Origin: a virus
Reading direction: 5' to 3' (one strand)
IMG/VR virus record: IMGVR_UViG_3300042350_005906
Location: 1 to 33,619 of that record
DNA: 33,619 nucleotides
Below the pieces are notes generated by a model. The model worked only from the letters and a program-made list of their open reading frames with translations, made no database searches and was not told the DNA's origin. Every line of letters starts with the position of its first letter. Within the stretch, counting starts at the first letter, position 1. The position numbers were made by a program, and so were the translations under genes. Below are positions 23,615-30,215 of this stretch, piece by piece.

Positions 23615-23790
23615 ATTTCTAAATTATTATGATTGTGAACTTTTTTTCTAAAATCCTCATCTGTAAGATATAAATGAATACATCGATCGGCAAGCTTTTG
23701 TAATGAGAATTTATGCCTTACACAAGCAACCTTAAACTCTTCAAAGAGTTCTGGTTGTATCTTAACACTTGTTAAAACTTTATCTGACAT
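23611..23790 (-). CDS. Ribbon-helix-helix-like small DNA-binding protein, 59 aa
   Basis: 59 residues, ATG 23790 to TGA 23611-23613, overlapping the next gene by ATGA. The pattern fits the Arc/MetJ fold: a short strand VLTSVKIQP (5-13), helix ELFEEFKVACVRHK (14-27), a turn, and helix SLQKLADRCIHLYL (29-42), then a basic tail. In this family a dimer of strands reads the DNA major groove and often represses its own gene. The gene sits alone between the nuclease and the first glycosyltransferase, behind a promoter-like sequence that overlaps a short dyad. That suggests it controls the glycan block. The assignment rests on the fold pattern only. Confidence 0.72.
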   Translation of the reverse strand: MSDKVLTSVKIQPELFEEFKVACVRHKFSLQKLADRCIHLYLTDEDFRKKVHNHNNLEI

Positions 23791-23820
23791 GACTTATTAA
23801 TTGTTTGGTATTTATGTATA

Positions 23821-23850
23821 TAAATATATTGGGAGATGTTAAGAATGCAA
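23821..23850 (-). promoter_or_regulatory. Putative promoter, TTG-N19-TATATTTA, before RHH gene
   Basis: On the minus strand TTG (23850-23848) lies 19 bases upstream of TATATTTA (23828-23821), near the Bacteroidota TTTG / TAnnTTTG consensus. The box is 30 bases before the ATG of the RHH-like gene, leaving a normal leader. A T4-late-like CATAAATA is at 23809-23816 as an alternative. Of the three copies of this motif this has the most sensible spacing to its gene. Confidence 0.45.
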
Positions 23851-24777
23851 CTTGTTGCAAAGCTCTTTTTTATCATTAAATGGACAATATTGACAATTCT
23901 TAGATACTATTTTAGCATGTTCCTTAACTAAAGGTTTGCCATTAGAATCAAAACAATCATTAATAAAATCCTCAATTATCTTTTTAGCTTTGTTTAATTT
24001 ATTACGGCCCGCCGCCGGTCTATGTTGTTGTATACGAGCTATATTATAGTCGGTATTCTCCCATATTTTACGGCGTAAGATAAAGAATTCTACTTCAATA
24101 TTATCAAGAGGAACATTGTACAACTCACTAATAAATTTTTTATAAAAAACAAGTTGCATTTGTTTAATTTCATCTTTTTTCTCTTTATCACCCCATCCTT
24201 TAGTTGAGGTTTTTAGATCATAAACATAAAATTTATTGTTCTTCTCATCATATAAAACTAAGTCAATGTAACCTTTGTATATTACATTTTTACCTAAATT
24301 TATAATAATAGGTAATTCTATACCTGCTAAATGCCACCCTTTCTTTTTAAAGTATAGGTTTCGTTTTTTCTTTAAGAAATCAAGTATTGCTACTCCATCC
24401 TCAAAAAATTCTCTTAGTTGTTCAGGTGAAGAATAATGAGTGTCAGAATTTTTCTTAAATCCTTCTTGATATAAATTTATAAACTTACTTTGAAAAAGTT
24501 CCTCTAAGTTCATAGAGTCAGCTTGAGTCGCAGATCCTTCATACATGACAGTAAGCCATTCTTGAATAGTTTCATGCATAGCTGTACCAAATGTAAAGTG
24601 GATAGAAGGAGATTCATCATAATGCCCATCTCTATATTGGAGTGCCCATTTATGAGGACAACTATGAAACATAGAGATCTGGGAATAGGAGATTACCTTG
24701 TGGTAAGCATAATTTACCTCAGGTAATTGTTTGGTTTTAATCTCGTTTAGTATCTGCGGCTGTATTTTTTTCGCCAT
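23839..24777 (-). CDS. PD-(D/E)XK nuclease with probable [4Fe-4S] cluster
   Basis: 312 residues. RecB/Cas4-type nuclease landmarks: His68 in FGTAMHET, GYID with Asp172, then DLKTS with Asp187 and Lys189, and an MQLVFY segment (QxxxY). Four cysteines, Cys40 in SCPHKW and Cys295, Cys298, Cys307 near the C terminus, follow the C-n-C-x2-C-x8-C spacing of AddB, Cas4 and Dna2 Fe-S nucleases, where the cluster staples the domain. The role is probably DNA end processing in recombination or replication, in keeping with the clamp loader genes just before it. There is no CRISPR array, so it is not evidence for Cas4. The start overlaps the MazG-like gene by 41 bases. Confidence 0.85.
   Translation of the reverse strand: MAKKIQPQILNEIKTKQLPEVNYAYHKVISYSQISMFHSCPHKWALQYRDGHYDESPSIHFTFGTAMHETIQEWLTVMYEGSATQADSMNLEELFQSKFINLYQEGFKKNSDTHYSSPEQLREFFEDGVAILDFLKKKRNLYFKKKGWHLAGIELPIIINLGKNVIYKGYIDLVLYDEKNNKFYVYDLKTSTKGWGDKEKKDEIKQMQLVFYKKFISELYNVPLDNIEVEFFILRRKIWENTDYNIARIQQHRPAAGRNKLNKAKKIIEDFINDCFDSNGKPLVKEHAKIVSKNCQYCPFNDKKELCNKLHS
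23846..23859. promoter_or_regulatory. Dyad overlapping the -33 element, candidate RHH operator
   Basis: TGCAAC-AA-GTTGCA on the minus strand is a perfect 6+2+6 inverted repeat. It covers the TTG of the putative promoter and the last codons of the nuclease gene. Its place upstream of an RHH-like gene suits autorepression. A 14-base dyad inside coding sequence could also be chance. Confidence 0.4.
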
Positions 24778-24952
24778 ATAGTTTTTCTATTTTTTCTAAA
24801 TAGATGATAGCATCCATTAGTTCTTGTTTCATATGAGTAATCCATTCTTGAAATGATAAATCATTTCGGTCCATGTTTACACCATATTTAGTTTCACCTG
24901 TTTCTGCTCGGGTTGTAAATTGATTTATTATTGATTTTACTATACTATCCAT
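24737..24952 (-). CDS. MazG-like small phage protein, 71 aa
   Basis: 71 residues. The arrangement KYGVNMDRNDLSFQEWI, then a KQELMDAIIYLEKI helix with the ExxxD pattern, is common in small phage proteins related to MazG-type all-alpha NTP pyrophosphatases, which clear dNTPs or alarmones. Only one metal-binding helix is visible, so activity is uncertain and a dimer would be needed. It overlaps the gp62 gene stop by one base and the nuclease start by 41 bases. It lies among replication genes. Confidence 0.6.
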   Translation of the reverse strand: MDSIVKSIINQFTTRAETGETKYGVNMDRNDLSFQEWITHMKQELMDAIIYLEKIEKLYGEKNTAADTKRD

Positions 24953-25362
24953 TATTTAAACATTTTAACTATTTCTTTATCTTGATAACCTGCTTTGTAA
25001 AGTATATCTTCCAAATCAGAATTATCTAATACTATTACAGTGTTAGCAGCTTCACGGGTAGAACACTCATAAATTTTAGCTATAGCTTCTACAAGATCAG
25101 AGGTAGGTTGTTTCATACTTGATTTAACATATTTAAGCCAAACATTTTGTTTAGGGAGTAAACCACAATATACTTTATAATATTTTTCCTTATCAGTATA
25201 AGGAATAGTTTGAACATAATTAACTAATTCAATAAAAGGTTGATGCATTGATAGGAAACGATTAACCATATACGGATTAAAGGATTCCCTCTCTTTATCA
25301 GAGAAGGAATCCCAATCACGTTTACTACCTGTCAACTCTTTTAACCAATCAAATAGTGTCAT
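24952..25362 (-). CDS. 62: Clamp loader small subunit (T4 gp62-like)
   Basis: 136 residues, within the range of gp62 homologs of cyanophages and shorter than T4 gp62 (187). The segment FNPYMVNRFLSM (28-39) followed by a helix and YCGLLPKQNVWLKYVK (65-80) is typical of gp62, which completes the gp44/gp62 complex that loads the gp45 ring onto DNA. The C-terminal helix-rich part ends in a basic tail. Its partner gp44 is encoded just upstream but separated by two small genes, unlike the adjacent order in T4. It overlaps the preceding gene by 14 bases. Confidence 0.8.
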   Translation of the reverse strand: MTLFDWLKELTGSKRDWDSFSDKERESFNPYMVNRFLSMHQPFIELVNYVQTIPYTDKEKYYKVYCGLLPKQNVWLKYVKSSMKQPTSDLVEAIAKIYECSTREAANTVIVLDNSDLEDILYKAGYQDKEIVKMFK

Positions 25363-25594
25363 ATTCTTCTCTCAAGTCAAGTGGAAGAGATTCTTTCAAA
25401 ATCTTACCAGTTGAACTATCATAAAATACAGGAATAGGGAGAATAGCGTCTTCAGCACTATTAGTAATAAAACGAGATACTCGTCTTAGAACTACTCCTT
25501 GTTTCCAAATATCACTTCCATTTTCAGTTTGGATAGCTGTGGTGTTTTTCAACTCAATTTGAGGTTGAGTATTAGTTGTTTCTGATTTCTTCAT
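25349..25594 (-). CDS. Hypothetical protein, 81 aa, between clamp loader genes
   Basis: 81 residues: a polar N-terminal third, then VVLRRVSRFITNS and a strand-rich IPVFYDSSTGKIL segment. It has no cysteines and no membrane segment. It overlaps both neighbours, gp62 by 14 bases and the 62-residue gene by 23 bases, which argues for real translation. I do not recognise a family. Its place between gp44 and gp62 makes a role near the replisome possible. Confidence 0.6.
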   Translation of the reverse strand: MKKSETTNTQPQIELKNTTAIQTENGSDIWKQGVVLRRVSRFITNSAEDAILPIPVFYDSSTGKILKESLPLDLREEYDTI

Positions 25595-25760
25595 ATTCTA
25601 TGTCTTTAATTTCGTTACAAAAATAATATATATCTTCTTTTTTTAATACTGTATCACAGTACCAATATTCTTTTAGGGTGTTAGGTTCTAATTTTTCAAA
25701 CTCTCTTATCGTACGATATAAAAGAAATTTTCGATCTCCAAACTCTATTATCTCTCTCAT
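25572..25760 (-). CDS. Hypothetical protein, 62 aa, between clamp loader genes
   Basis: 62 residues, acidic and aromatic-rich, with one pair of cysteines (YWYCDTV and YYFCNE) too few for a zinc site alone. ATG 25760 overlaps the gp44 stop by ATGA. It has no recognised family. The strong coupling to gp44 suggests it is made with the clamp loader. Confidence 0.6.
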   Translation of the reverse strand: MREIIEFGDRKFLLYRTIREFEKLEPNTLKEYWYCDTVLKKEDIYYFCNEIKDIEYEEIRNN

Positions 25761-26692
25761 AAAACTTTTTTACCTGTAAGGGTTAATAATTTAGCTATAC
25801 AAGCCATAACATTTATTTCTTTATCAATTCTGAAGTTAGCGTGGTAAAGATATTCTTCAATAATAATTATAGCTTCAGCATCTCTTATAGTATATTCATC
25901 TATTCTCTCATAAAGTGCCTTATATAGGGCTTCAAAATCATCTACATTAGAATCAGCAATTATTTGTCTAATTTGTTTGAAAGATTTATTATTAGGTAAT
26001 AGCTCAATAATTTGATCAATATAATTACTTGATACTAAAGTTTGAGAATCAACAACTAACTCACCTTTTTTAGATGACATTTGACAGATGTTCAACATCT
26101 TTCGAACATCTGGGTATTGTTTTTTAACAATGTTAACTACACTATCCGTGTCATAATTAACATTCTCTTGACTTAAAACTTTACAAAGATGTCTGGCTAC
26201 ATCAGCTTTACTAGGAGGTATAATTTTAAGTGTCTGGCAACGAGATTGAAGTGGGTCAATAATACGTTCTATATAGTTACAGGTAAGAATAAACCGAGTA
26301 CTTTTAGAAAATGTTTCAATAACATTTCGAAGTGAAGCTTGAGCTTGAATAGTCAAAAAATCAGCCTCATCTAAAATAACTACTTTAAGTGGTTTAAAAG
26401 ACATTGTACTGGCAAACCCTGATACTTTGTCTCTGATAGTTTCAATTCCTCTTTCATCTGAAGCATTAATGTAGATGAAATCACAATTAATATTCTTAAC
26501 TAAAAGTTTAGCTAAGGTTGTCTTACCTGTACCAGCGGGTCCATAGAAAATTAGATTTTGTATATCATTCTGTTCAATATACTTGGAAATAGTTTCTTTT
26601 AAATTTTCATTTCCAACATAATTTTCTAAAATATCAGGACGATATTTTTCAACCCAAAGTGTATTATTGATAGCCATCTCCGTAGAAGTCAA
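25757..26692 (-). CDS. 44: Clamp loader ATPase subunit (T4 gp44-like, AAA+)
   Basis: 311 residues, close to T4 gp44 (319). WVEKYRP (13-19) is the RFC-box entry motif, Walker A is GPAGTGKTT (51-59), Walker B is VVILDEADF (104-112), sensor 1 lies in FILTCNY (134-140), and SRC at 150-152 is the RFC-box motif carrying the arginine finger. It drives ATP-dependent loading of the gp45 sliding clamp for the polymerase. Met6 at 26677 is an alternative start with a smaller overlap. The gene follows an 88-residue unknown gene. Family assignment is firm. Confidence 0.93.
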   Translation of the reverse strand: MTSTEMAINNTLWVEKYRPDILENYVGNENLKETISKYIEQNDIQNLIFYGPAGTGKTTLAKLLVKNINCDFIYINASDERGIETIRDKVSGFASTMSFKPLKVVILDEADFLTIQAQASLRNVIETFSKSTRFILTCNYIERIIDPLQSRCQTLKIIPPSKADVARHLCKVLSQENVNYDTDSVVNIVKKQYPDVRKMLNICQMSSKKGELVVDSQTLVSSNYIDQIIELLPNNKSFKQIRQIIADSNVDDFEALYKALYERIDEYTIRDAEAIIIIEEYLYHANFRIDKEINVMACIAKLLTLTGKKVL

Positions 26693-26930
26693 ATGTTTTG
26701 ATTGGTTCAGGTTTAATTTCTATTTCTACTCTATCTACAGAATATAAAGCACCTCCTAAAGGATCAAGATAAAATGCTTTATTAAATTTAGTTTGTTGAA
26801 AATATTTTTCTAATGCTTCTGTTAGAGAAGAAATTACAATATTAGGCTCATTAATGAGAGCCCACCTGTCACCAGGTGGTACTCTCTTAGCAATGAGCTG
26901 TTTTTGTTCAACAGTTTCGAATTCAGACAT
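26664..26930 (-). CDS. Hypothetical protein, 88 aa, between groEL and gene 44
   Basis: 88 residues from ATG 26930; a GTG one codon earlier is in frame but unnecessary. It contains RVPPGDRWALINEP and a C-terminal DRVEIEIKPEPIKTFDFYG, alternating strands and helices with no Cys. It is followed by gp44 with a 29-base overlap. The leader TTTAGGTG is shared with other starts here. Unknown family. Confidence 0.6.
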   Translation of the reverse strand: MSEFETVEQKQLIAKRVPPGDRWALINEPNIVISSLTEALEKYFQQTKFNKAFYLDPLGGALYSVDRVEIEIKPEPIKTFDFYGDGYQ

Positions 26931-26939
26931 CACCTAAAT

Positions 26940-28565
26940 TTAAAACATTCCAGGCATTCCTCCAAGTGACTCTTCACTCTTTTCTTTTGGTTTCTCAACC
27001 ATAGTACATTCAGTTAACAAAATAGTACCAGCAATAGAAACAGCGTTTTCAAGAGCACATCTTGTAACCTTAGTTGGATCAATAATACCAGCTTCAAAGA
27101 AATCAATAAATTCAGAAGCTTTAATATTATAACCTACATTTTTATCTTCTTGATCTAAAATAGAATATTTAATAGAATGTACTTCATCTTCCAATCCAGC
27201 ATTAATAAGAATTTGTTCAAATGGTTTCTGGAGAATTGATTGCATAATTTTACAGCCTAATTCTTCATCATAATTTTTAGTTTCACAAACTGTATTATAC
27301 GCTGAGTGTAATAAAGCTAATCCACCTCCAGGGACAATACCTTCTTCAATAGCGGCTTTAGTAGCTTGAAGAGCATCATCAACACGATCTTTTTTCTCTT
27401 TCATCTCAGTTTCAGTGTTTCCACCTACATGAATGACAGCTACACCACCAACCAATTTAGCTAAACGTTCTTGGAGCTTTTCAGTTTCAAATGGTGAAGT
27501 TGAATTTTCAATTTGGTTTTGGAGTGAAGTACATAATTCTTTAATTGTATCAGCATCTCCAGCTCCATCTACAATAGTTGTAGTTTCTTTAGTAACAGTG
27601 ACTGTACGACATTCACCTAACCAATTCAAATCAAACTTTTCCAATTTCATACCTTTGTCCTTATCAACTACTTGACCACCAGTTAATGTAGCCATATCAT
27701 TCATAAGCAAAGTACGACGATCACCAAAGTCAGGAGCTTTAACAGCACATACATTCAAAATACCTCTCATTTTGTTAACAATAAGAGTAGCGAGTGCTTC
27801 ACCATCAATATCTTCAGCTACAATCAAAAGTGGTTTACTTTGAGAAGACATATTTTCCAACAATGGAAGCAAATCTTTAATTTGAGTCAATCGACCATTG
27901 TAGAATAGGATAGATGGATTTCTGAGTGTGCAACTCATATCATCATTATTAGTCACAAAATAAGGTGATTTGTAACCACGATCAAATTGAAGACCTTCTA
28001 CTGTTTCAAGATAAGTTTCACCTGTACGAGATTCTTCAATTGTGACAATACCTTCTCTACCTACTTTATTAATAGCAGTAGCAATCAATTCTCCTACTTC
28101 TTCATCATTGTTAGCTGAGATAGTAGCTACTTGGCGAAGTTGGTCTTCACTAGAGATGTCTTGAGACATTTTACGAAGTGTTTCAACGTGTGCTTTGGTA
28201 CACTTATCAAGACCTCGTTTGATATCTACAATATTATGCCCCTTATCACTATAACGAGAAGCGGCGTCTACAATTTCACGAGCTAATAAAGTAGAAGTAG
28301 TTGTACCATCTCCAGCTTGTTCAGCTGTTTTAATAGCTGCTTGCTTAAGCATTTGAGCGCCCATATTTTGAATTGGGTCTTCAAGCTCAACAGCTTTAGC
28401 TACAGTAACACCATCTTTAGTGCTTTGAGGAACACCATGTACATTTTGAATAACAACATTTCGACCATTAGGTCCTAAAGTAGTTACAACAGCATCTGCT
28501 AACTGTTGTATTCCTAGTGCTAGATTCTTTCTAGCTTCATCTCCATAATTTATAATTTTTGCCAT
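26940..28565 (-). CDS. groEL: GroEL-type chaperonin
   Basis: 541 residues, near full size (E. coli 548). The ATP site shows TTLGPNGRNV and AGDGTTTST with the catalytic Asp; KDGVTVAKAVEL and GIVPGGGLALL are also family hallmarks. The C terminus ends in GGMPGMF, a short version of the Gly-Met tail. It would form the 14-mer that folds proteins with GroES in the cytoplasm. The gene lies 12 bases after groES, the standard bacterial order. Phage GroELs are uncommon and often divergent; this one keeps the bacterial-type core. Upstream is only a stop and the leader ATAAATAAAAGTT without Shine-Dalgarno. Confidence 0.96.
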   Translation of the reverse strand: MAKIINYGDEARKNLALGIQQLADAVVTTLGPNGRNVVIQNVHGVPQSTKDGVTVAKAVELEDPIQNMGAQMLKQAAIKTAEQAGDGTTTSTLLAREIVDAASRYSDKGHNIVDIKRGLDKCTKAHVETLRKMSQDISSEDQLRQVATISANNDEEVGELIATAINKVGREGIVTIEESRTGETYLETVEGLQFDRGYKSPYFVTNNDDMSCTLRNPSILFYNGRLTQIKDLLPLLENMSSQSKPLLIVAEDIDGEALATLIVNKMRGILNVCAVKAPDFGDRRTLLMNDMATLTGGQVVDKDKGMKLEKFDLNWLGECRTVTVTKETTTIVDGAGDADTIKELCTSLQNQIENSTSPFETEKLQERLAKLVGGVAVIHVGGNTETEMKEKKDRVDDALQATKAAIEEGIVPGGGLALLHSAYNTVCETKNYDEELGCKIMQSILQKPFEQILINAGLEDEVHSIKYSILDQEDKNVGYNIKASEFIDFFEAGIIDPTKVTRCALENAVSIAGTILLTECTMVEKPKEKSEESLGGMPGMF

Positions 28566-28577
28566 AACTTTTATTTA

Positions 28578-28916
28578 TCAAAAAGGTAATTCTTCATTAT
28601 CTGCTGTTTCAATATAACGATTAGTTTCAACAGCTAAAACTTCATTTTCTCTAAGGACAAGATAATCAACTCCTTTATATTGGATTTTAGTAGGTCCCAT
28701 TTGAGGCATATAAACTATATCTCCAGGTTGGACAGTAGTTGGAATCAAAACTCCATCACTGGTGTAAAAACCAGGTCCTACAACATATACTTCTCCTTTA
28801 ATAGAAGTTTCTTTTCCCATATCAGGAACAATAATACTACCATAAGTAGATTCTTCAGACTCAATAGGTTTTACAATAATCAAATTGTATAACGCTTGTA
28901 AATTACTAATAATCAT
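28578..28916 (-). CDS. groES: GroES-type co-chaperonin
   Basis: 112 residues, longer than E. coli GroES (97), with extra residues at the C terminus. The mobile loop region STYGSIIVPDMGKE fits the GGIVLPD-type GroEL contact, and GEVYVVGPG and PGDIVYMP are the beta-barrel strands typical of cpn10. T4 gp31 replaces GroES with a divergent lid, whereas this protein is recognisably GroES-like. The start overlaps the preceding gene by 4 bases (ATGA), and groEL follows immediately. Confidence 0.93.
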   Translation of the reverse strand: MIISNLQALYNLIIVKPIESEESTYGSIIVPDMGKETSIKGEVYVVGPGFYTSDGVLIPTTVQPGDIVYMPQMGPTKIQYKGVDYLVLRENEVLAVETNRYIETADNEELPF

Positions 28917-29173
28917 TTTATTTTTAGATTTTCAAATTTAACATAGATTTCATTTAATTCTTTAACATAACTTTCTAAACTTTCCCTATTTTTATCTTTA
29001 ACCATATCACCAGCCATAGCTGTTAGAGCTTGAGCCATAGTAGAATAATGTCCTACTACACTAGTGTATTTTTTCTTTTCTTCTTTAGATACTTTTGTCT
29101 TATAGACTGAGTAATTGTAATCATCTACTTGGATAAAATGGTCACCAAATAGAGGGTCATTTATAACTTTCAT
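28913..29173 (-). CDS. Small phage protein of unknown function, 86 aa
   Basis: 86 residues. DYNYSVYKTK followed by VVGHYSTMAQALTAMAGDMV resembles a common small phage family in which a two-strand N terminus precedes a YFSxLxQAL helix (DUF5405-like), and the C terminus is a charged helix. It precedes groES directly and starts 5 bases after a promoter-like box. Function unknown; the family likeness is from memory. Confidence 0.65.
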   Translation of the reverse strand: MKVINDPLFGDHFIQVDDYNYSVYKTKVSKEEKKKYTSVVGHYSTMAQALTAMAGDMVKDKNRESLESYVKELNEIYVKFENLKIK

Positions 29174-29177
29174 TGCT

Positions 29178-29209
29178 TAAATATAATAAAAAAACTTTAA
29201 AAAGCCAAA
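29178..29209 (-). promoter_or_regulatory. Putative promoter, TTTG-N20-TATATTTA, ahead of the chaperonin genes
   Basis: Minus strand TTTG (29209-29206) is separated by 20 bases from TATATTTA (29185-29178). The pair lies in the only gap in this part of the gene run and precedes the 86-aa gene, groES and groEL. The box is very close to the ATG (29173), implying a nearly leaderless transcript or a different true start site. Confidence 0.38.
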
Positions 29210-29217
29210 CTTTTTAA
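29188..29217 (-). terminator. Weak intrinsic terminator-like hairpin
   Basis: On the minus strand TTAAAAAG-TTTGG-CTTTTTAA (29217-29197) forms an 8-bp stem with a 5-base loop, followed after two bases by a run of seven T (29194-29188, with the stem's last bases and AAG between). The stem has a single G-C pair, so it is weak. It follows the stop of the 180-residue gene. Confidence 0.3.
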
Positions 29218-29221
29218 TTTA

Positions 29222-29764
29222 TTAAAGCCCAAGTTTTTTTACTAAAACTTCTTTAATATAATTTTTAATTTCAAATACATCATCAATTCCTCTATAATAT
29301 CCCATACCAACATTAGCTATAGGATATACAGCGAAATAATAACCAGATTTTTTACTTTTAACTACAATTAAAGTACTGGTTATCATTCGACCAAAAGGTG
29401 TTTCTTGGGCCTTAATAGTAGCTCCTTCTCGGGTTTGGAGACTTTTTTTTAGGTTTCCTTTAAAAACAGGTTTAAATAAGTCATTAAAAACTTTTAATAA
29501 ATTATTATCAATAGGTGCTCTACCTCTTCTTTGTTGAAGTAAAGCCATAGCTAAATATTCAGAAACTAAAATTTTATAAATTTTATCATCTTGAGACACT
29601 ATTTTTATATGCGGACCATTTTTTTCTTTATTTAGTTGATCTATAGCAGGTTTATCAACAAAAATAAAACGAGGCACTCTAGCATCTTCACTGCCTCCTT
29701 CAGGAGCTCTAAAGGGATGCTCACCACTTTTATTTGAAATATTAACGGGGAGTTGTATAGGCAT
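29222..29764 (-). CDS. Hypothetical protein, 180 aa
   Basis: 180 residues, basic C-terminal half. Visible segments include DARVPRFIFVDKP, IYKILVSEYLAMALLQQRRGR and GYYFAVYPIANVGMGYYRGI, a strand-rich region. No Cys cluster, membrane segment or nuclease motif. It ends the first transcript-like group, just before a weak hairpin. It may be a DNA-binding or structural protein, but there is no direct evidence. Confidence 0.6.
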   Translation of the reverse strand: MPIQLPVNISNKSGEHPFRAPEGGSEDARVPRFIFVDKPAIDQLNKEKNGPHIKIVSQDDKIYKILVSEYLAMALLQQRRGRAPIDNNLLKVFNDLFKPVFKGNLKKSLQTREGATIKAQETPFGRMITSTLIVVKSKKSGYYFAVYPIANVGMGYYRGIDDVFEIKNYIKEVLVKKLGL

Positions 29765-29775
29765 TTTAAGTAAAA

Positions 29776-30204
29776 TTATTTAATAATTCCAGCTCTACGC
29801 TGCCACTGACGCTTAATCCACTCATTCATTGTATTACTATCAGCATCAGTTGGAAAGTCAGTTACATTAAATTCAAATTTAATAACAGGATACCAACTTC
29901 TTTCACCTGGTTCTTCATCATAGTAATTGGTGTTTTGTGTAACTTCAAAACCTTTATCTTTTACCCATTTTAAAGCCTCATTCCAGTCTTCATCTGGGAG
30001 TTCGTTTCTATAGGTAAATGAAACCTGACCAAATCCTTTACCTTTTAAAGGATCACTATCTGGTCTATCACCAGAATATACTCCTAAACTAACATTTGGT
30101 CTAAAATCTCCAAACATACGGTCAAGTTCTTGTTTAAATTCTTTTTCTTTAGAACGGTATTCACCATATTCATTTATTTGATCTTTTGGCTTCATTTCTG
30201 TCAT
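29776..30204 (-). CDS. Hypothetical protein, 142 aa
   Basis: 142 residues, hydrophilic, with RMFGDFRPNVSLGVYSGDRPDSD, then VSFTYRNE and a C-terminal WIKRQWQRR helix rich in Arg and Trp. No family recognised. It sits 11 bases after the sliding clamp gene and 11 bases before the next gene. The leader TAATATTTATCA is also seen ahead of the gene at 385-690. Confidence 0.6.
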   Translation of the reverse strand: MTEMKPKDQINEYGEYRSKEKEFKQELDRMFGDFRPNVSLGVYSGDRPDSDPLKGKGFGQVSFTYRNELPDEDWNEALKWVKDKGFEVTQNTNYYDEEPGERSWYPVIKFEFNVTDFPTDADSNTMNEWIKRQWQRRAGIIK

Positions 30205-30215
30205 GTTGATAAATA

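Noticed and set aside
23809-23816. CATAAATA as a T4-type late promoter for the RHH-like gene.
   Set aside because: Spacing is acceptable, but a single octamer in A/T-rich DNA is weak. The TTG-N19-TATATTTA motif in the same gap recurs elsewhere and is preferred. Kept only as an alternative.
23839-24777. The nuclease as Cas4 and a sign of a CRISPR system.
   Set aside because: No repeat array and no other cas gene is present. The replication context fits a phage recombination nuclease better.
28572-28579. GATAAATA on the minus strand as a T4-type late promoter for groEL.
   Set aside because: It lies 6 bases from the ATG and overlaps the groES stop, leaving no room for a transcript start before the gene. 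Such A/T-rich octamers are expected by chance here.
4478-29000. Plus-strand open frames of 60-150 codons, for example 5383-5751, 15623-16066, 11731-12006 and 27433-27675.
   Set aside because: All lie opposite well-supported minus-strand genes, lack family motifs, and read as reverse complements of coding sequence.
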